Under the pieces are notes generated by a model. It searched no databases, was not told the DNA's origin, and saw only the letters and a list, made by a program, of their open reading frames with translations. Below are positions 26,741-34,314 of a stretch of 37,248 nt of DNA, piece by piece (within the stretch, counting starts at the first letter, position 1; each line of letters begins with the position of its first letter). The stretch comes from an uncultured Desulfobacterales bacterium. Lineage in GTDB: Bacteria > Desulfobacterota > Desulfobacteria > Desulfobacterales > UBA11574. The stretch covers positions 1-37,248 of the forward strand of contig CALLDL010000215.1 in assembly GCA_937998305.1 (NCBI GenBank), written 5' to 3'. The position numbers and the translations under genes were made by a program.

Positions 26741-28129
26741 ATGTCTGAAAAACTGTGGAGCGGCAGGTTTTCCGAAAAAACAAATAGAATGGTTGAAGAC
26801 TTTACATCTTCCATTGATGTCGATAAACGCTTATATTCTTATGATATTGAAGGAAGTATTGCCCACTGCCGCATGCTTGCAAAGGCTTCTATTATTTCAG
26901 ACGCAGATGCTTTGGCATTGATTGAAGGACTCGGTTTGATCAAGCGAGAGATTGAACGGGGAGAGTTCCGGTTTGATAAGGGCCTGGAGGATATTCACAT
27001 GCACATTGAGACCAGGCTTATCGAAAAAGTTGGAAAGGTCGCCCAGAAGCTTCATACTGCAAGAAGCCGAAATGACCAGATCGCATTGGATATGAGGATG
27101 TACTTAAGGGATGAGACCTTAAATACAGTAAAGCACCTTGTTATGCTTGCAAAGGTCATCGTGGACCTTGCAAAAAAATACATTGATGTTGTTCTGCCAG
27201 GCTATACACACCTGCAGAGGGCTCAACCGGTTCTTTTGTCCCATCATTTCATGGCATATTATGAGATGTTTTCAAGAGATATCGACAGATTCAATGACAG
27301 TTTAAAACGAATAAACGTTTTGCCCTTAGGAAGTGCGGCCATCGCCGGAACAACATATCCCATTGACAGGGAGTACACGGCACAGCTTCTCGACTTTCCC
27401 AAAGTATCGGCGAACAGTATCGATGCGGTTTCAGACAGAGATTTTATCATTGAATTTCTATCAGCTGCAAGTATCTGCATGATTCATTTAAGCCGCATGT
27501 CAGAAGAGCTTATTTTATGGTCTTCAACCGAATTTGGCTTTATTGAGCTTCCGGATTCCTTTACCACCGGAAGCAGCATTATGCCTCAAAAAAAGAATCC
27601 TGATGTGCCTGAACTGGTGCGAGGAAAGACAGGGCGTGTTTTCGGAGATCTGATTTCCCTTATGACGATGATGAAGGCATTGCCATTGTCCTATAATCGA
27701 GACATGCAGGAAGATAAAACCGCCTTGTTCCAAACCGTAGACATATTAAAAAAATGCATTGAAATTTATATAAAAATGCTTCCAAAACTGAAGATAAATC
27801 AGGAAACGATGGAGCGGGCGACATCCAAGGGATTTTTAAATGCAACCGATATGGCGGACTATCTTGTGGCCGGCGGTATGCCGTTTCGCCAGGCACATGG
27901 CTGTGTCGGGGGCGCGGTTGTATACGCTTCGAGTAAGAAAAAGGAGCTTCATGAACTCACTCTCAAAGAGTTAAAATCCTTTTCATCTCATATTAAAAAA
28001 GACATATTCAAAATTTTAACCACTGATCAAATGATCAACCGGAGAAAATCCATTGGAGGAACGGCCTTGAAATGTGTGAAGGCCGCAATAAAGGAGGCCG
28101 AGAGAAAGCTTAAGATAAAAATGGATTAA
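26741..28129 (+). CDS. argH: Argininosuccinate lyase
   Basis: Splits argininosuccinate into arginine and fumarate, the last step of arginine synthesis. The 462 residues begin KLWSGRFSEKTNRMVEDFTSS and show LHTARSRNDQIALDMR and the superfamily signature GSSIMPQKKNPD (277-288). No defects are seen. It lies 34 bases after the argG remnant. With argF and argG broken here, its substrate would have to come from copies elsewhere, or the gene is newly orphaned. The next gene, lptM, starts 3 bases after its stop. Confidence 0.96.
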   Translation: MSEKLWSGRFSEKTNRMVEDFTSSIDVDKRLYSYDIEGSIAHCRMLAKASIISDADALALIEGLGLIKREIERGEFRFDKGLEDIHMHIETRLIEKVGKVAQKLHTARSRNDQIALDMRMYLRDETLNTVKHLVMLAKVIVDLAKKYIDVVLPGYTHLQRAQPVLLSHHFMAYYEMFSRDIDRFNDSLKRINVLPLGSAAIAGTTYPIDREYTAQLLDFPKVSANSIDAVSDRDFIIEFLSAASICMIHLSRMSEELILWSSTEFGFIELPDSFTTGSSIMPQKKNPDVPELVRGKTGRVFGDLISLMTMMKALPLSYNRDMQEDKTALFQTVDILKKCIEIYIKMLPKLKINQETMERATSKGFLNATDMADYLVAGGMPFRQAHGCVGGAVVYASSKKKELHELTLKELKSFSSHIKKDIFKILTTDQMINRRKSIGGTALKCVKAAIKEAERKLKIKMD

Positions 28130-28132
28130 GGG

Positions 28133-28276
28133 ATGAAAAAAAAAATAAAAAAGGGTCTTGTTTTAATATGTTTTGTTGCTATTTTGCTGGCGCCTTTTAT
28201 TTCAGCATGCGGTAAAAAGGCGCCGCCCAAACCGCCTGTAAAAAATTCCGGGGATCAAAACATAAAGAAACCTTGA
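28133..28276 (+). CDS. lptM: Small LptM (YifL)-type lipoprotein
   Basis: A 47-residue ORF easily missed by size cut-offs. It starts MKKKIKKGLVLICFVAILLA and has the lipobox ISAC with Cys26. The mature part is CGKKAPPKPPVKNSGDQNIK, the short CG-x-K-G/A-P-x-x-P pattern of the YifL/LptM family. In E. coli yifL sits immediately upstream of dapF, and here it sits before lysA-dapF, which supports the call. LptM helps mature the LptD-LptE complex in E. coli, and lptE is also in this window. It starts 3 bases after argH. Confidence 0.85.
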   Translation: MKKKIKKGLVLICFVAILLAPFISACGKKAPPKPPVKNSGDQNIKKP

Positions 28277-28287
28277 CATTTAATGTT

Positions 28288-28315
28288 GATGAATTCGAAA
28301 AAAGTCGAATTCATC
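28288..28315. other. Perfect 11-bp hairpin after lptM
   Basis: GATGAATTCGA and TCGAATTCATC pair perfectly around AAAAAG, 11 bases after the lptM stop. No T-run follows at once. It may end or stabilise the argH-lptM transcript and directly adjoins palindrome G. Confidence 0.75.
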
Positions 28316-28316
28316 A

Positions 28317-28413
28317 AGTGTTTGGTGTTAAGTATTTCGTGTTTTATTAATAATATGTGCAGAAATACTATTTTATTAAATTGTCAAACACAAAACACTA
28401 AATACAAAACACT
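28317..28413. repeat. Intergenic palindrome family G
   Basis: Left words AGTGTTTGGTGTTAAGTATT (28317 on) face inverted right words CAAACACAAAACACTAAATA (28385 on), about 23 of 29 positions pairing. The words are imperfect repeats of a GTGTTT-like unit. It forms most of the lysA leader. I see no lysine riboswitch in 28277-28480. Confidence 0.7.
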
Positions 28414-28480
28414 CTCGGAGAAAAGTTCACTTTTTCAACTTTTTACAAGACCAAAAATCTTTGTTAACAAGCAGGTTATT

Positions 28481-29737
28481 ATGCATCATTTTAAATACCG
28501 CAACCATGAATTGTACTGTGAGGATGTTCCGGTCCGGAAAATAGCCGAACATATCGGTACGCCGTTTTATTTATATAGCCATGCGACGTTAAAACGCCAT
28601 TATCTAATATTTTACGAGGCTTTTGAGGGCCTGGACAGACTCATATGTTACTCTGCAAAGGCCAACACAAACCTGTCTGTTTTAAAGCTGTTTAAAAGCC
28701 TTGGCAGTGGACTTGATATTGTCTCGGGTGGAGAACTGTATCGCGGTTTAAAAGCAGGTTTTTCTCCGGATAAAATCGTCTATTCCGGTGTGGGTAAACG
28801 CGTCGACGAGATCGATTATGCGCTCGAATCAGGCATTTTAATGTTTAATGTAGAGTCTATCGAAGAACTCGGGCTTATTAATGAAAGGGCAGGTGTTTTA
28901 AAAACCAGGGCACCTGTGGCGATTCGGGTGAATCCTGACGTTGATCCAAAAACACATCCTTATATTTCAACCGGTCTTAAAAAAAACAAGTTTGGCATTG
29001 ATAAAGAGACAGCCATCGAAGGGTATAATGTTGCAAGACGGTTAGAGAACATTGATGTTGTGGGTATTGATTGCCATATCGGATCTCAGATTACCGATGC
29101 AAAACCTTTTGTCGAAGCTCTGAAAAGTATAAAAGATTTGATTGATGAACTCAAAAAAAATGGGGTCGAGATCCGATTCCTGGATATGGGGGGAGGCCTT
29201 GGCATAACCTATAACGATGAATCGCCGCCCCATCCCCGTGAATATGCCAAAGAAATCGTGGCGTCCCTTACAGGCTCTCAGCTAAAACTTATTCTGGAAC
29301 CCGGAAGGGTCATCGTCGGTAACGCCGGAATACTGGTTACTGAGGTTTTGTTCAGAAAGTCGGGCAAGGTCAAGGAGTTTATTATTGCTGATGCGGGGAT
29401 GAACGATCTGATGCGACCCACATTGTACAGTGCTTTTCATGCCATCGAACCGGTCGTAGATAATGAAGGTCGACAGATAACGGCAGATGTCGTGGGACCG
29501 ATCTGCGAGACCGGAGATTTTCTGGCATTGGACCGCCAAATTTCCGATGTGATAAAAGGCGATCTTCTTGCAGTGATGAGTGCGGGTGCTTATGGTTTTA
29601 CCATGTCTTCCAATTACTGTTCCAGGCCGAGGGTGGCCGAAGTTATGGTCAAAGATGACAGATTTTATGTTGTCAGGGATCGTGAGAGTTACGAGGATCT
29701 GGTGAATGGTGAATCGGCACCTCCGTTTTTAGAGTGA
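28481..29737 (+). CDS. lysA: Diaminopimelate decarboxylase
   Basis: PLP enzyme making lysine from meso-diaminopimelate. I chose the ATG at 28481 (418 residues, the usual length). An in-frame longer reading back to 28283 would run through hairpin and repeat DNA. Visible are the PLP lysine K60 in CYSAKANTNLSVL, the SGGELYRGLKAG loop, HIGSQITD, LEPGRVIVGNAG and the active cysteine in GPICETGDFLA. The stop codon at 29735-29737 lies inside repeat D2 (GAGTGAGCTAAAG). dapF follows 215 bases later. Confidence 0.96.
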   Translation: MHHFKYRNHELYCEDVPVRKIAEHIGTPFYLYSHATLKRHYLIFYEAFEGLDRLICYSAKANTNLSVLKLFKSLGSGLDIVSGGELYRGLKAGFSPDKIVYSGVGKRVDEIDYALESGILMFNVESIEELGLINERAGVLKTRAPVAIRVNPDVDPKTHPYISTGLKKNKFGIDKETAIEGYNVARRLENIDVVGIDCHIGSQITDAKPFVEALKSIKDLIDELKKNGVEIRFLDMGGGLGITYNDESPPHPREYAKEIVASLTGSQLKLILEPGRVIVGNAGILVTEVLFRKSGKVKEFIIADAGMNDLMRPTLYSAFHAIEPVVDNEGRQITADVVGPICETGDFLALDRQISDVIKGDLLAVMSAGAYGFTMSSNYCSRPRVAEVMVKDDRFYVVRDRESYEDLVNGESAPPFLE

Positions 29738-29894
29738 GCTAAAGTTGAAAGTGCCTAAAGTGAGCTAAAGCTCGACCTGGCCTCCGGCTCCGCTTCCAGC
29801 GCGATCAATTATAATTAAAATTGATAGAATACCTTAACTTCCCCGTTTAATACGGGATAAATAGGCGTTTTAGATCACTTTAAACTTTGGCACT
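29733..29894. repeat. Intergenic repeat family D, copy D2
   Basis: AGTGAGCTAAAG occurs twice in the left arm (29733-29744 and 29759-29770). The right arm (about 29869-29894, TTTAGATCACTTTAAACTTT) is inverted to it. The centre has CCCGT-ttaat-ACGGG and a GC-rich stretch with GCTCCGCTTCCAGC. That 14-base word also occurs, inverted, inside the B1 insert. The left arm overlaps and supplies the lysA stop codon. No gene lies in 29738-29952. Confidence 0.8.
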
Positions 29895-29952
29895 ATAGTA
29901 AGGGTTATGTTGAGCATCTAATTTATTTATTAGTAATTCCAAAATTGGCAAA

Positions 29953-30786
29953 ATGAAAAAAATTAATTTTTATAAAATGAGCGGCAGTGGTAACGATTTC
30001 ATTATCATTGACAACCGCAATAATATTGTTGATGAAAACGGCCTGTCAAATTTTATTGCCAAAGTGTGCCGCAGAAAGATGGCCGTGGGCGCGGACGGTA
30101 TTATCCTCGTAGAAAATACGGACCGTGCAGATTTCAAATGGCGGTTTTTTAATTCTGACGGCAGTGTTGCAGAGATGTGTGGAAACGGTGCCCGATGTGT
30201 TGCACGCTTTGCATATTTAAATGATATTGCAGGGTCGAATATGTCTTTTGAGACATTGGCCGGCCTTGTTAAGGCAGAGGTTATCGGTGAGTGTGTTAAA
30301 GTCAAAATGACAGATCCGTTGGAACTCAAGATCGATGATACCATCGAACTTAAAAACGGTTTGGTTTCCATCTCCAGTATCAACACTGGTGTTCCACATG
30401 TCGTGATTGTAAAGGACAGCATCGACGTTGTCGATATTGTTAAAATAGGAAGAGAGATCCGGTACCACGACCAGTTTTCGCCTGACGGCACCAATGTTAA
30501 TTTCGTTTGCCATATAAAAGACAATGCCATTGCCATCCGTACATATGAACGCGGCGTTGAAGATGAAACGCTGGCTTGTGGTACAGGCGCTGCTGCGGGT
30601 GCCATTGTTATGGCGAATAAAATGAAGTTAGACTCTCCGCTCTCTGTTCTGACACGAAGCGGTGGATATCTGAATATTTTTTTCAAAGAAAAAGAAGGTC
30701 AATATTACGACATTTATCTTGAGGGGGATGCTCGCATTATCTACAAGGCGCAACTCTGGGAAGATGCCTGGAAGGACGATTTGTAA
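29953..30786 (+). CDS. dapF: Diaminopimelate epimerase
   Basis: Converts LL- to meso-diaminopimelate for cell wall and lysine. The 277 residues carry both catalytic cysteines: C76 in MCGNGARCVARF and C209 in ACGTGAAAG. The N-terminal KMSGSGNDFIIID is a family hallmark. Length is typical. It follows lysA with repeat D2 between. A weak hairpin with a T-run follows its stop. Confidence 0.97.
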   Translation: MKKINFYKMSGSGNDFIIIDNRNNIVDENGLSNFIAKVCRRKMAVGADGIILVENTDRADFKWRFFNSDGSVAEMCGNGARCVARFAYLNDIAGSNMSFETLAGLVKAEVIGECVKVKMTDPLELKIDDTIELKNGLVSISSINTGVPHVVIVKDSIDVVDIVKIGREIRYHDQFSPDGTNVNFVCHIKDNAIAIRTYERGVEDETLACGTGAAAGAIVMANKMKLDSPLSVLTRSGGYLNIFFKEKEGQYYDIYLEGDARIIYKAQLWEDAWKDDL

Positions 30787-30809
30787 AATCGTATCATGAT
30801 TTTTTTACA
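30782..30809 (+). terminator. Probable terminator after dapF
   Basis: TGTAAAATC pairs with GATTTTTTTACA (unequal arms), leaving a T-rich right side. It overlaps the dapF stop codon. The stem is A/T-rich, so it is a weak call. Confidence 0.4.
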
Positions 30810-30815
30810 TTGAAA

Positions 30816-30845
30816 ACCTGGTCCTCTGGGCCAGGATTTTTACTG
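30816..30845 (+). repeat. Short motif before folK shared with family A ends
   Basis: CCTGG-TCCTCTGGG-CCAGG is a small hairpin, followed by ATTTTTACT just before the folK ATG. The pattern GGTCCTCTG, then GGATT-TTTACT, recurs at the ends of A1 and A2, and its first part follows leuS at 12049-12060. The AGGA in it may serve as the folK ribosome site. Confidence 0.6.
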
Positions 30846-30849
30846 AATA

Positions 30850-31347
30850 ATGAAAATTCATACTGCTTACATCGGGGCTGGTTCCAACATTGGGAACAAA
30901 CTTGTAAACTGTAAAAACGGAATTATCGCTCTATCAAGAGCCCAAAATACACAAATAAAGGAATGGTCACGATTTTACAAAACCGAACCCGTGGATTATA
31001 AAGATCAGGATTGGTTTATAAATGTCGTTATCAAGATCGAAACCGCTCTTGATCCTTTTCATTTGTTAAAAAAACTAAAATCCATCGAACATGATGCCGG
31101 ACGCATTGACGGTCCTGTGAGATTCGGGCCGAGGATTATCGATTTGGATATACTTTTGTTTGATGATGTTGTGACAAATTCATCTGGTCTGATTATTCCT
31201 CATCCCAGAATGCACAAAAGGCGTTTTGTGTTAAAACCGATCTGTGATATAGATCCAGCAATTGTTCATCCTGTTTTAAAAAAAGAAATGCGAGATCTAT
31301 TGGCTATTCTGGATGATAATGAGCAAAGGATTATCGAGTATAAATGA
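30850..31347 (+). CDS. folK: 2-amino-4-hydroxy-6-hydroxymethyldihydropteridine pyrophosphokinase
   Basis: Transfers pyrophosphate from ATP to the pterin in folate synthesis. The 165 residues start with AYIGAGSNIGNK, include FYKTEPVDYKDQDWFINVV, and carry the family signature GPRIIDLDILLFDD with its metal-binding aspartates, then HPRMHKRRFVLKPI. Length is typical. It overlaps the next gene by 4 bases (ATGA). No other folate gene is in the window. Confidence 0.96.
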   Translation: MKIHTAYIGAGSNIGNKLVNCKNGIIALSRAQNTQIKEWSRFYKTEPVDYKDQDWFINVVIKIETALDPFHLLKKLKSIEHDAGRIDGPVRFGPRIIDLDILLFDDVVTNSSGLIIPHPRMHKRRFVLKPICDIDPAIVHPVLKKEMRDLLAILDDNEQRIIEYK

Positions 31348-31604
31348 GATTATTAGTCTTTATGGGTCTTTTGTACCTGTGTTACAGGTTACTGAAGTCC
31401 TGGATGCTTAAAGATAAATCGTCGCAAAAAGCGGCGTTTGAGAATAAAACAGGCAAGATCGATGATGTCATGGTCAAAGATCCTTATTGTGAAATATATT
31501 TCGCTAAAAGAGATGGCGTGTCTTTAAATATTAAAGGAAAAGATGTATATTTCTGCAGTAAAGAATGCAAAGATAAGTTTTTAGAAAAAAATGTAAACAA
31601 ATAG
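31344..31604 (+). CDS. Membrane-anchored YHS/TRASH-type metal-binding protein
   Basis: The 86 residues have an N-terminal membrane helix (about 3-20). A short YHS-like domain follows: MVKDPYCEIYFAKRDGVSLN, then FCSKECKDKFLEK, with cysteines likely to bind a metal. It resembles the small 'PP0621-type' proteins. It is translated from a start overlapping the folK stop. Function unknown; metal sensing or handling is inferred from the cysteines. Confidence 0.8.
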   Translation: MRLLVFMGLLYLCYRLLKSWMLKDKSSQKAAFENKTGKIDDVMVKDPYCEIYFAKRDGVSLNIKGKDVYFCSKECKDKFLEKNVNK

Positions 31605-31647
31605 GAATCGATTCGACTATTACCCATAGGGGAATTACAAAAAGATT

Positions 31648-31673
31648 CTCATTAATTTTCATGCAAGATTCAG
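31648..31673 (+). repeat. 26-base motif upstream of fsa, shared with 9348-9373
   Basis: Differs from the copy before leuS at one base of 26. It ends 31 bases before the fsa start and 13 bases before its Shine-Dalgarno sequence (AGGAGGGAT region). Confidence 0.65.
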
Positions 31674-31704
31674 GTGCAAATATAATACACAGGAGGGATG
31701 GCGG

Positions 31705-32349
31705 ATGAAATTTTTTATAGACACTGCAAACATCAATGAAATTAAGGAAGCAAACGACATGGGGATGGTTGACGGCGTGACCACGAATCCCAGTTTGATT
31801 GCAAAAGAGGGTCGGGATTTCGAAGAGATTATAAAAGAGATTTGTGAAATAGTGGACGGCCCCATCAGTGCCGAGGTGGTTAGCACCGACACCGAAGGCA
31901 TGCTTGAAGAGGCCCGTAAACTATCAAAAATTCACGATAATATTGTTGTAAAAATCCCCATGTTGGTGGATGGTTTAAAAGCAACACGAAAACTTTCAGA
32001 AGAAGGGATAAAAACAAATGTAACACTGGTTTTTTCACCGCTTCAGGCCCTGATGGCTGCAAAAGCCGGGGCGACGTATGTAAGCCCTTTCATTGGCCGC
32101 TTAGATGACATATCCTTAGAAGGTCTTCTGCTGGTGGAACAGATTGTTGAAATTTACAGCAACTATGCCTTTGATACTGAAATCATCGTTGCAAGCATTC
32201 GCAATCCCATTCATGTTCTGGAATCTGCCTTAATGGGTGCCGACATTGCCACGATTCCATTTAATGTTCTCAGCAAATTGGCGGCCCACCCATTGACCGA
32301 TAAAGGTCTCAAGGCATTTTTGGATGACTGGAATAAAGCGAAAAAGTAG
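31705..32349 (+). CDS. Fructose-6-phosphate aldolase / transaldolase-like protein
   Basis: The 214-residue length and start [20 protein letters not shown] place it in the short transaldolase family (TalC/Fsa/MipB). The Schiff-base lysine is K83 in [19 protein letters not shown] (24-36) and [13 protein letters not shown] are family motifs. Whether it is a true transaldolase (pentose phosphate pathway) or a fructose-6-phosphate aldolase cannot be told from sequence. A strong AGGAGG lies upstream. It probably forms its own unit. Confidence 0.93.
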   Translation: MKFFIDTANINEIKEANDMGMVDGVTTNPSLIAKEGRDFEEIIKEICEIVDGPISAEVVSTDTEGMLEEARKLSKIHDNIVVKIPMLVDGLKATRKLSEEGIKTNVTLVFSPLQALMAAKAGATYVSPFIGRLDDISLEGLLLVEQIVEIYSNYAFDTEIIVASIRNPIHVLESALMGADIATIPFNVLSKLAAHPLTDKGLKAFLDDWNKAKK

Positions 32350-32441
32350 ATAACAAGCTAGTCTTCTTCGCTTATCTCGGTATATAGCGGGAGAATGATC
32401 AAACAATGGAGAAACTGTTTGTAGGAATTCCGAGACGATAA

Positions 32442-33032
32442 ATGATTAGGAATTTAATCAAGAAAATGTTTCCGAAGGGAAAAATTATAAACATATTGAG
32501 CAATCCCAATGGGTTGACGTTGTTCCGGGTTGCTGCATCGCCAATTATTGTGATTCTCCTTTTGTCCCCGAGCAGAACCAGGGCATTTATTGCCGCACTG
32601 ATTTTCAGCGCAGCTGCTATAACCGATTTTCTGGACGGCTTTTTTGCAAGACTTAAAGGGCTGGTGTCTAATTTCGGAAAAGTTATGGATCCCATTGCCG
32701 ATAAAGTTCTGACTTCAGCTTCTTTTATTATGCTGACCGCTTTAGGGTGGGTTCCTGCATGGATAGTTTGCATTATTATTGGAAGGGAAATTGCCGTAAC
32801 CGGTTTGAGAAATATTATCGCGCAAAAGGGCAGTGATTTATCTGCGTCCAGCCTTGGAAAATATAAAACCGGATTTCAAATTGCGGCCATCATTCCCCTG
32901 ATGATACATTTTCCCTATCTTAGCATTGATTTTCATGCAATAGGGACCATCTTTTTGTGGGTTGCGTTGACGTTAACGATTTGGTCGGGTGCAGCTTATT
33001 TTATCCGGTACAGAAGGTTTCTTCTGTTTTAA
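32442..33032 (+). CDS. pgsA: CDP-diacylglycerol--glycerol-3-phosphate 3-phosphatidyltransferase
   Basis: Inner-membrane enzyme for the committed step to phosphatidylglycerol. The 196 residues contain the CDP-alcohol phosphotransferase motif D-x2-DG-x2-AR-x8-G-x3-D-x3-D as DFLDGFFARLKGL through GKVMDPIAD. About four to five membrane helices are seen. GREIAVTGLRNIIAQKG is typical of PgsA. It ends 9 bases before the tRNA promoter. Confidence 0.95.
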   Translation: MIRNLIKKMFPKGKIINILSNPNGLTLFRVAASPIIVILLLSPSRTRAFIAALIFSAAAITDFLDGFFARLKGLVSNFGKVMDPIADKVLTSASFIMLTALGWVPAWIVCIIIGREIAVTGLRNIIAQKGSDLSASSLGKYKTGFQIAAIIPLMIHFPYLSIDFHAIGTIFLWVALTLTIWSGAAYFIRYRRFLLF

Positions 33033-33041
33033 AATTTTCTA

Positions 33042-33070
33042 TTGACAAAATCGGAAAATCTATTTATGAA
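33042..33070 (+). promoter_or_regulatory. Promoter for the tRNA-Gly/tRNA-Cys unit
   Basis: A perfect TTGACA (33042-33047) is followed after 17 bases by TATGAA (33065-33070). The first tRNA begins 14 bases after the -10 box. Spacing and position fit a strong stable-RNA promoter. Confidence 0.75.
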
Positions 33071-33084
33071 AACTTAACTATTGA

Positions 33085-33159
33085 GCGGGAATAACTCAGT
33101 GGTAGAGTGCGACCTTGCCAAGGTCGAAGTCGCGGGTTCAAATCCCGTTTCCCGCTCCA
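33085..33159 (+). tRNA. tRNA-Gly(GCC)
   Basis: 75 bases with encoded CCA. Acceptor GCGGGAA pairs with TTCCCGC. The anticodon arm CGACC-TTGCCAA-GGTCG gives anticodon GCC. The T arm is GCGGG-TTCAAAT-CCCGT. All arms pair well. Confidence 0.97.
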
Positions 33160-33168
33160 TTTTTTTTT

Positions 33169-33243
33169 GGCGGCATAGCCAAGTGGTAAGGCAGCGGTCT
33201 GCAAAACCGCTATTCACCAGTTCGAATCTGGTTGCCGCCTCCA
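33169..33243 (+). tRNA. tRNA-Cys(GCA)
   Basis: 75 bases with encoded CCA. Acceptor GGCGGCA pairs with TGCCGCC. The anticodon arm GCGGT-CTGCAAA-ACCGC gives anticodon GCA. The T arm is CCAG-TTCGAAT-CTGG. It lies 9 bases after tRNA-Gly on one transcript. Confidence 0.97.
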
Positions 33244-33251
33244 ATGATATC

Positions 33252-33288
33252 AAGAGGTTATGGTTCATACTGTAACCTCTTTTTTTTG
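33252..33288 (+). terminator. Intrinsic terminator of the tRNA unit
   Basis: AAGAGGTTA pairs with TAACCTCTT around a 12-base loop, followed by a run of T. It starts 8 bases after tRNA-Cys. Confidence 0.9.
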
Positions 33289-33813
33289 TTTTAAGTCAGG
33301 TGCAGTATCTAAGAAGGATAAAATTTCCGCAGGAGTTAAAACATTAAATTCTTTATCTTCATCATGTTCACTTTCTTCCTGAAGTTAATCCACGGGCAGG
33401 GACCAGAGACGTCCTTTTCAGCCGTACGCGCCTAGCCCGTGGGGTTGGTATTATGTAAAAATTTTCATAAATATTATGTAGTTTACCTCATATTTTCAGA
33501 TGGTTTAGTATGAATTAATACTATCAACCAGACCATTCAATCGATATAACCATCTAATTTTATTGCAATATAAATTGAAACACATCACAACCACCTGATT
33601 TTGCATGATTTTTGCATGATAAAATAAAACAATAGTTGTTTTTATTCTTCGAAATCGAGTAACGGAAAACTACTGGTCAAAAATCCTGCTGAACTTCTCC
33701 TAAGACATATCTCCTGCTGAAATGATACCTGGACTGCCGAGTGTGACATCATTAAAGTTACTTCAGATTTAATATAGCTTGTTTATGATTGAATTTGGCA
33801 AGGAGATGAAGAA
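33289..33813. other. Gene-poor stretch after the tRNAs
   Basis: About 525 bases with no convincing gene. On the minus strand 33290-33384 can be read as an acidic peptide ending (HDEDKEFNVLTPAEILSFL), possibly a broken gene end, but I cannot name it. A hairpin with arms CCACGGGC (33390-33397) and GCCCGTGG (33435-33442) follows; the minus-strand reading meets a stop codon right beside it. At 33600-33620 the word TTTGCATGAT is repeated in tandem, about 190 bases before the small PEP-CTERM gene. The rest is A/T-rich without recognisable structure. Confidence 0.5.
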
Positions 33814-34068
33814 ATGAAGATGATGAAGAAATTATTTATTTTTTTATGTATTGTGATTATGTTTTTTGGAATTGCAGGCTGCCCAGATAATAATGAACTG
33901 TTACCCTCGGGTACCACGTCAAACGTTGTTGATAGCCCACAAGTCGGTCTCGGTGACAATACTTCAGGTGGTAATGGCGCTTCTGCGGTCCCCGAGCCTG
34001 CTACACTTTTACTGCTTGGCTCTGGTTTGGTTGGTCTTGCAGTAATTGTAAAAAAACTTAAAAAATAA
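33814..34068 (+). CDS. Small lipoprotein with a C-terminal PEP-CTERM sorting tag
   Basis: The 84 residues combine two sorting signals. The N-terminus KKLFIFLCIVIMFFGIAGC has a lipobox with Cys23. The C-terminus AVPEPATLLLLGSGLVGLAV then KKLKK is a textbook PEP-CTERM tag (VPEP 59-62, helix, basic end). In between are only about 35 low-complexity residues (Gly, Asn, Ser, Asp). PEP-CTERM proteins are normally processed by an exosortase in bacteria that make exopolysaccharide. No exosortase is in this window. AGGAG precedes the ATG. Confidence 0.85.
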   Translation: MKMMKKLFIFLCIVIMFFGIAGCPDNNELLPSGTTSNVVDSPQVGLGDNTSGGNGASAVPEPATLLLLGSGLVGLAVIVKKLKK

Positions 34069-34230
34069 ACAAATTGTCAAAGAGCATTATCCCTATCAAT
34101 CATTCTGAAAATAGATTTGATTCTTTTAGCAATTGCCATAGGCTGGATTACAGTTTCCTTTTTGATCGCTTTTAATTCGATTTCTTTTTAATGGAGCAAT
34201 CTATAACCATTTGGCATTATTTTTAAGAGT

Positions 34231-34303
34231 GTTAGGCTACTTCATCTTAGCCTACCTCCTATAGCCCCTGGGTAAATGTAGCCCTAGGGGCTATATATTT
34301 TTC
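34231..34303 (+). terminator. Two tandem hairpins, the second terminator-like
   Basis: TAGGCTA (34233-34239) pairs with TAGCCTA (34248-34254). Then ATAGCCCCT (34261-34269) pairs with AGGGGCTAT (34286-34294), followed by ATATTTTT. The second is a plausible terminator for the PEP-CTERM gene, about 190 bases downstream of its stop. The stretch 34069-34230 holds no gene I can see. Confidence 0.6.
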
Positions 34304-34314
34304 CAGGACAAGCC

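Noticed and set aside
28277-28480. Lysine riboswitch before lysA
   Set aside because: The leader is explained by a simple hairpin and the family G palindrome; no multi-helix lysine aptamer pattern is visible.
28283-28480. 66-residue N-terminal extension of LysA
   Set aside because: It runs through a perfect hairpin and repeat words. The ATG at 28481 gives the normal LysA length and N-terminus.
29970-30686. 238-residue ORF on the minus strand opposite dapF
   Set aside because: Entirely antisense to a clear dapF with both catalytic cysteines; no motif of its own.
33074-33275. Two 64-residue ORFs, one on each strand, over the tRNA pair (with ERETGFEPATSTLARSHSTT)
   Set aside because: They are translations of the tRNA-Gly and tRNA-Cys genes, a well-known source of false 'proteins' in databases.
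33590-33625. Sigma54-type promoter before the PEP-CTERM gene
   Set aside because: TTGCAT is present twice, but no GG lies at the needed -24 spacing for either copy.
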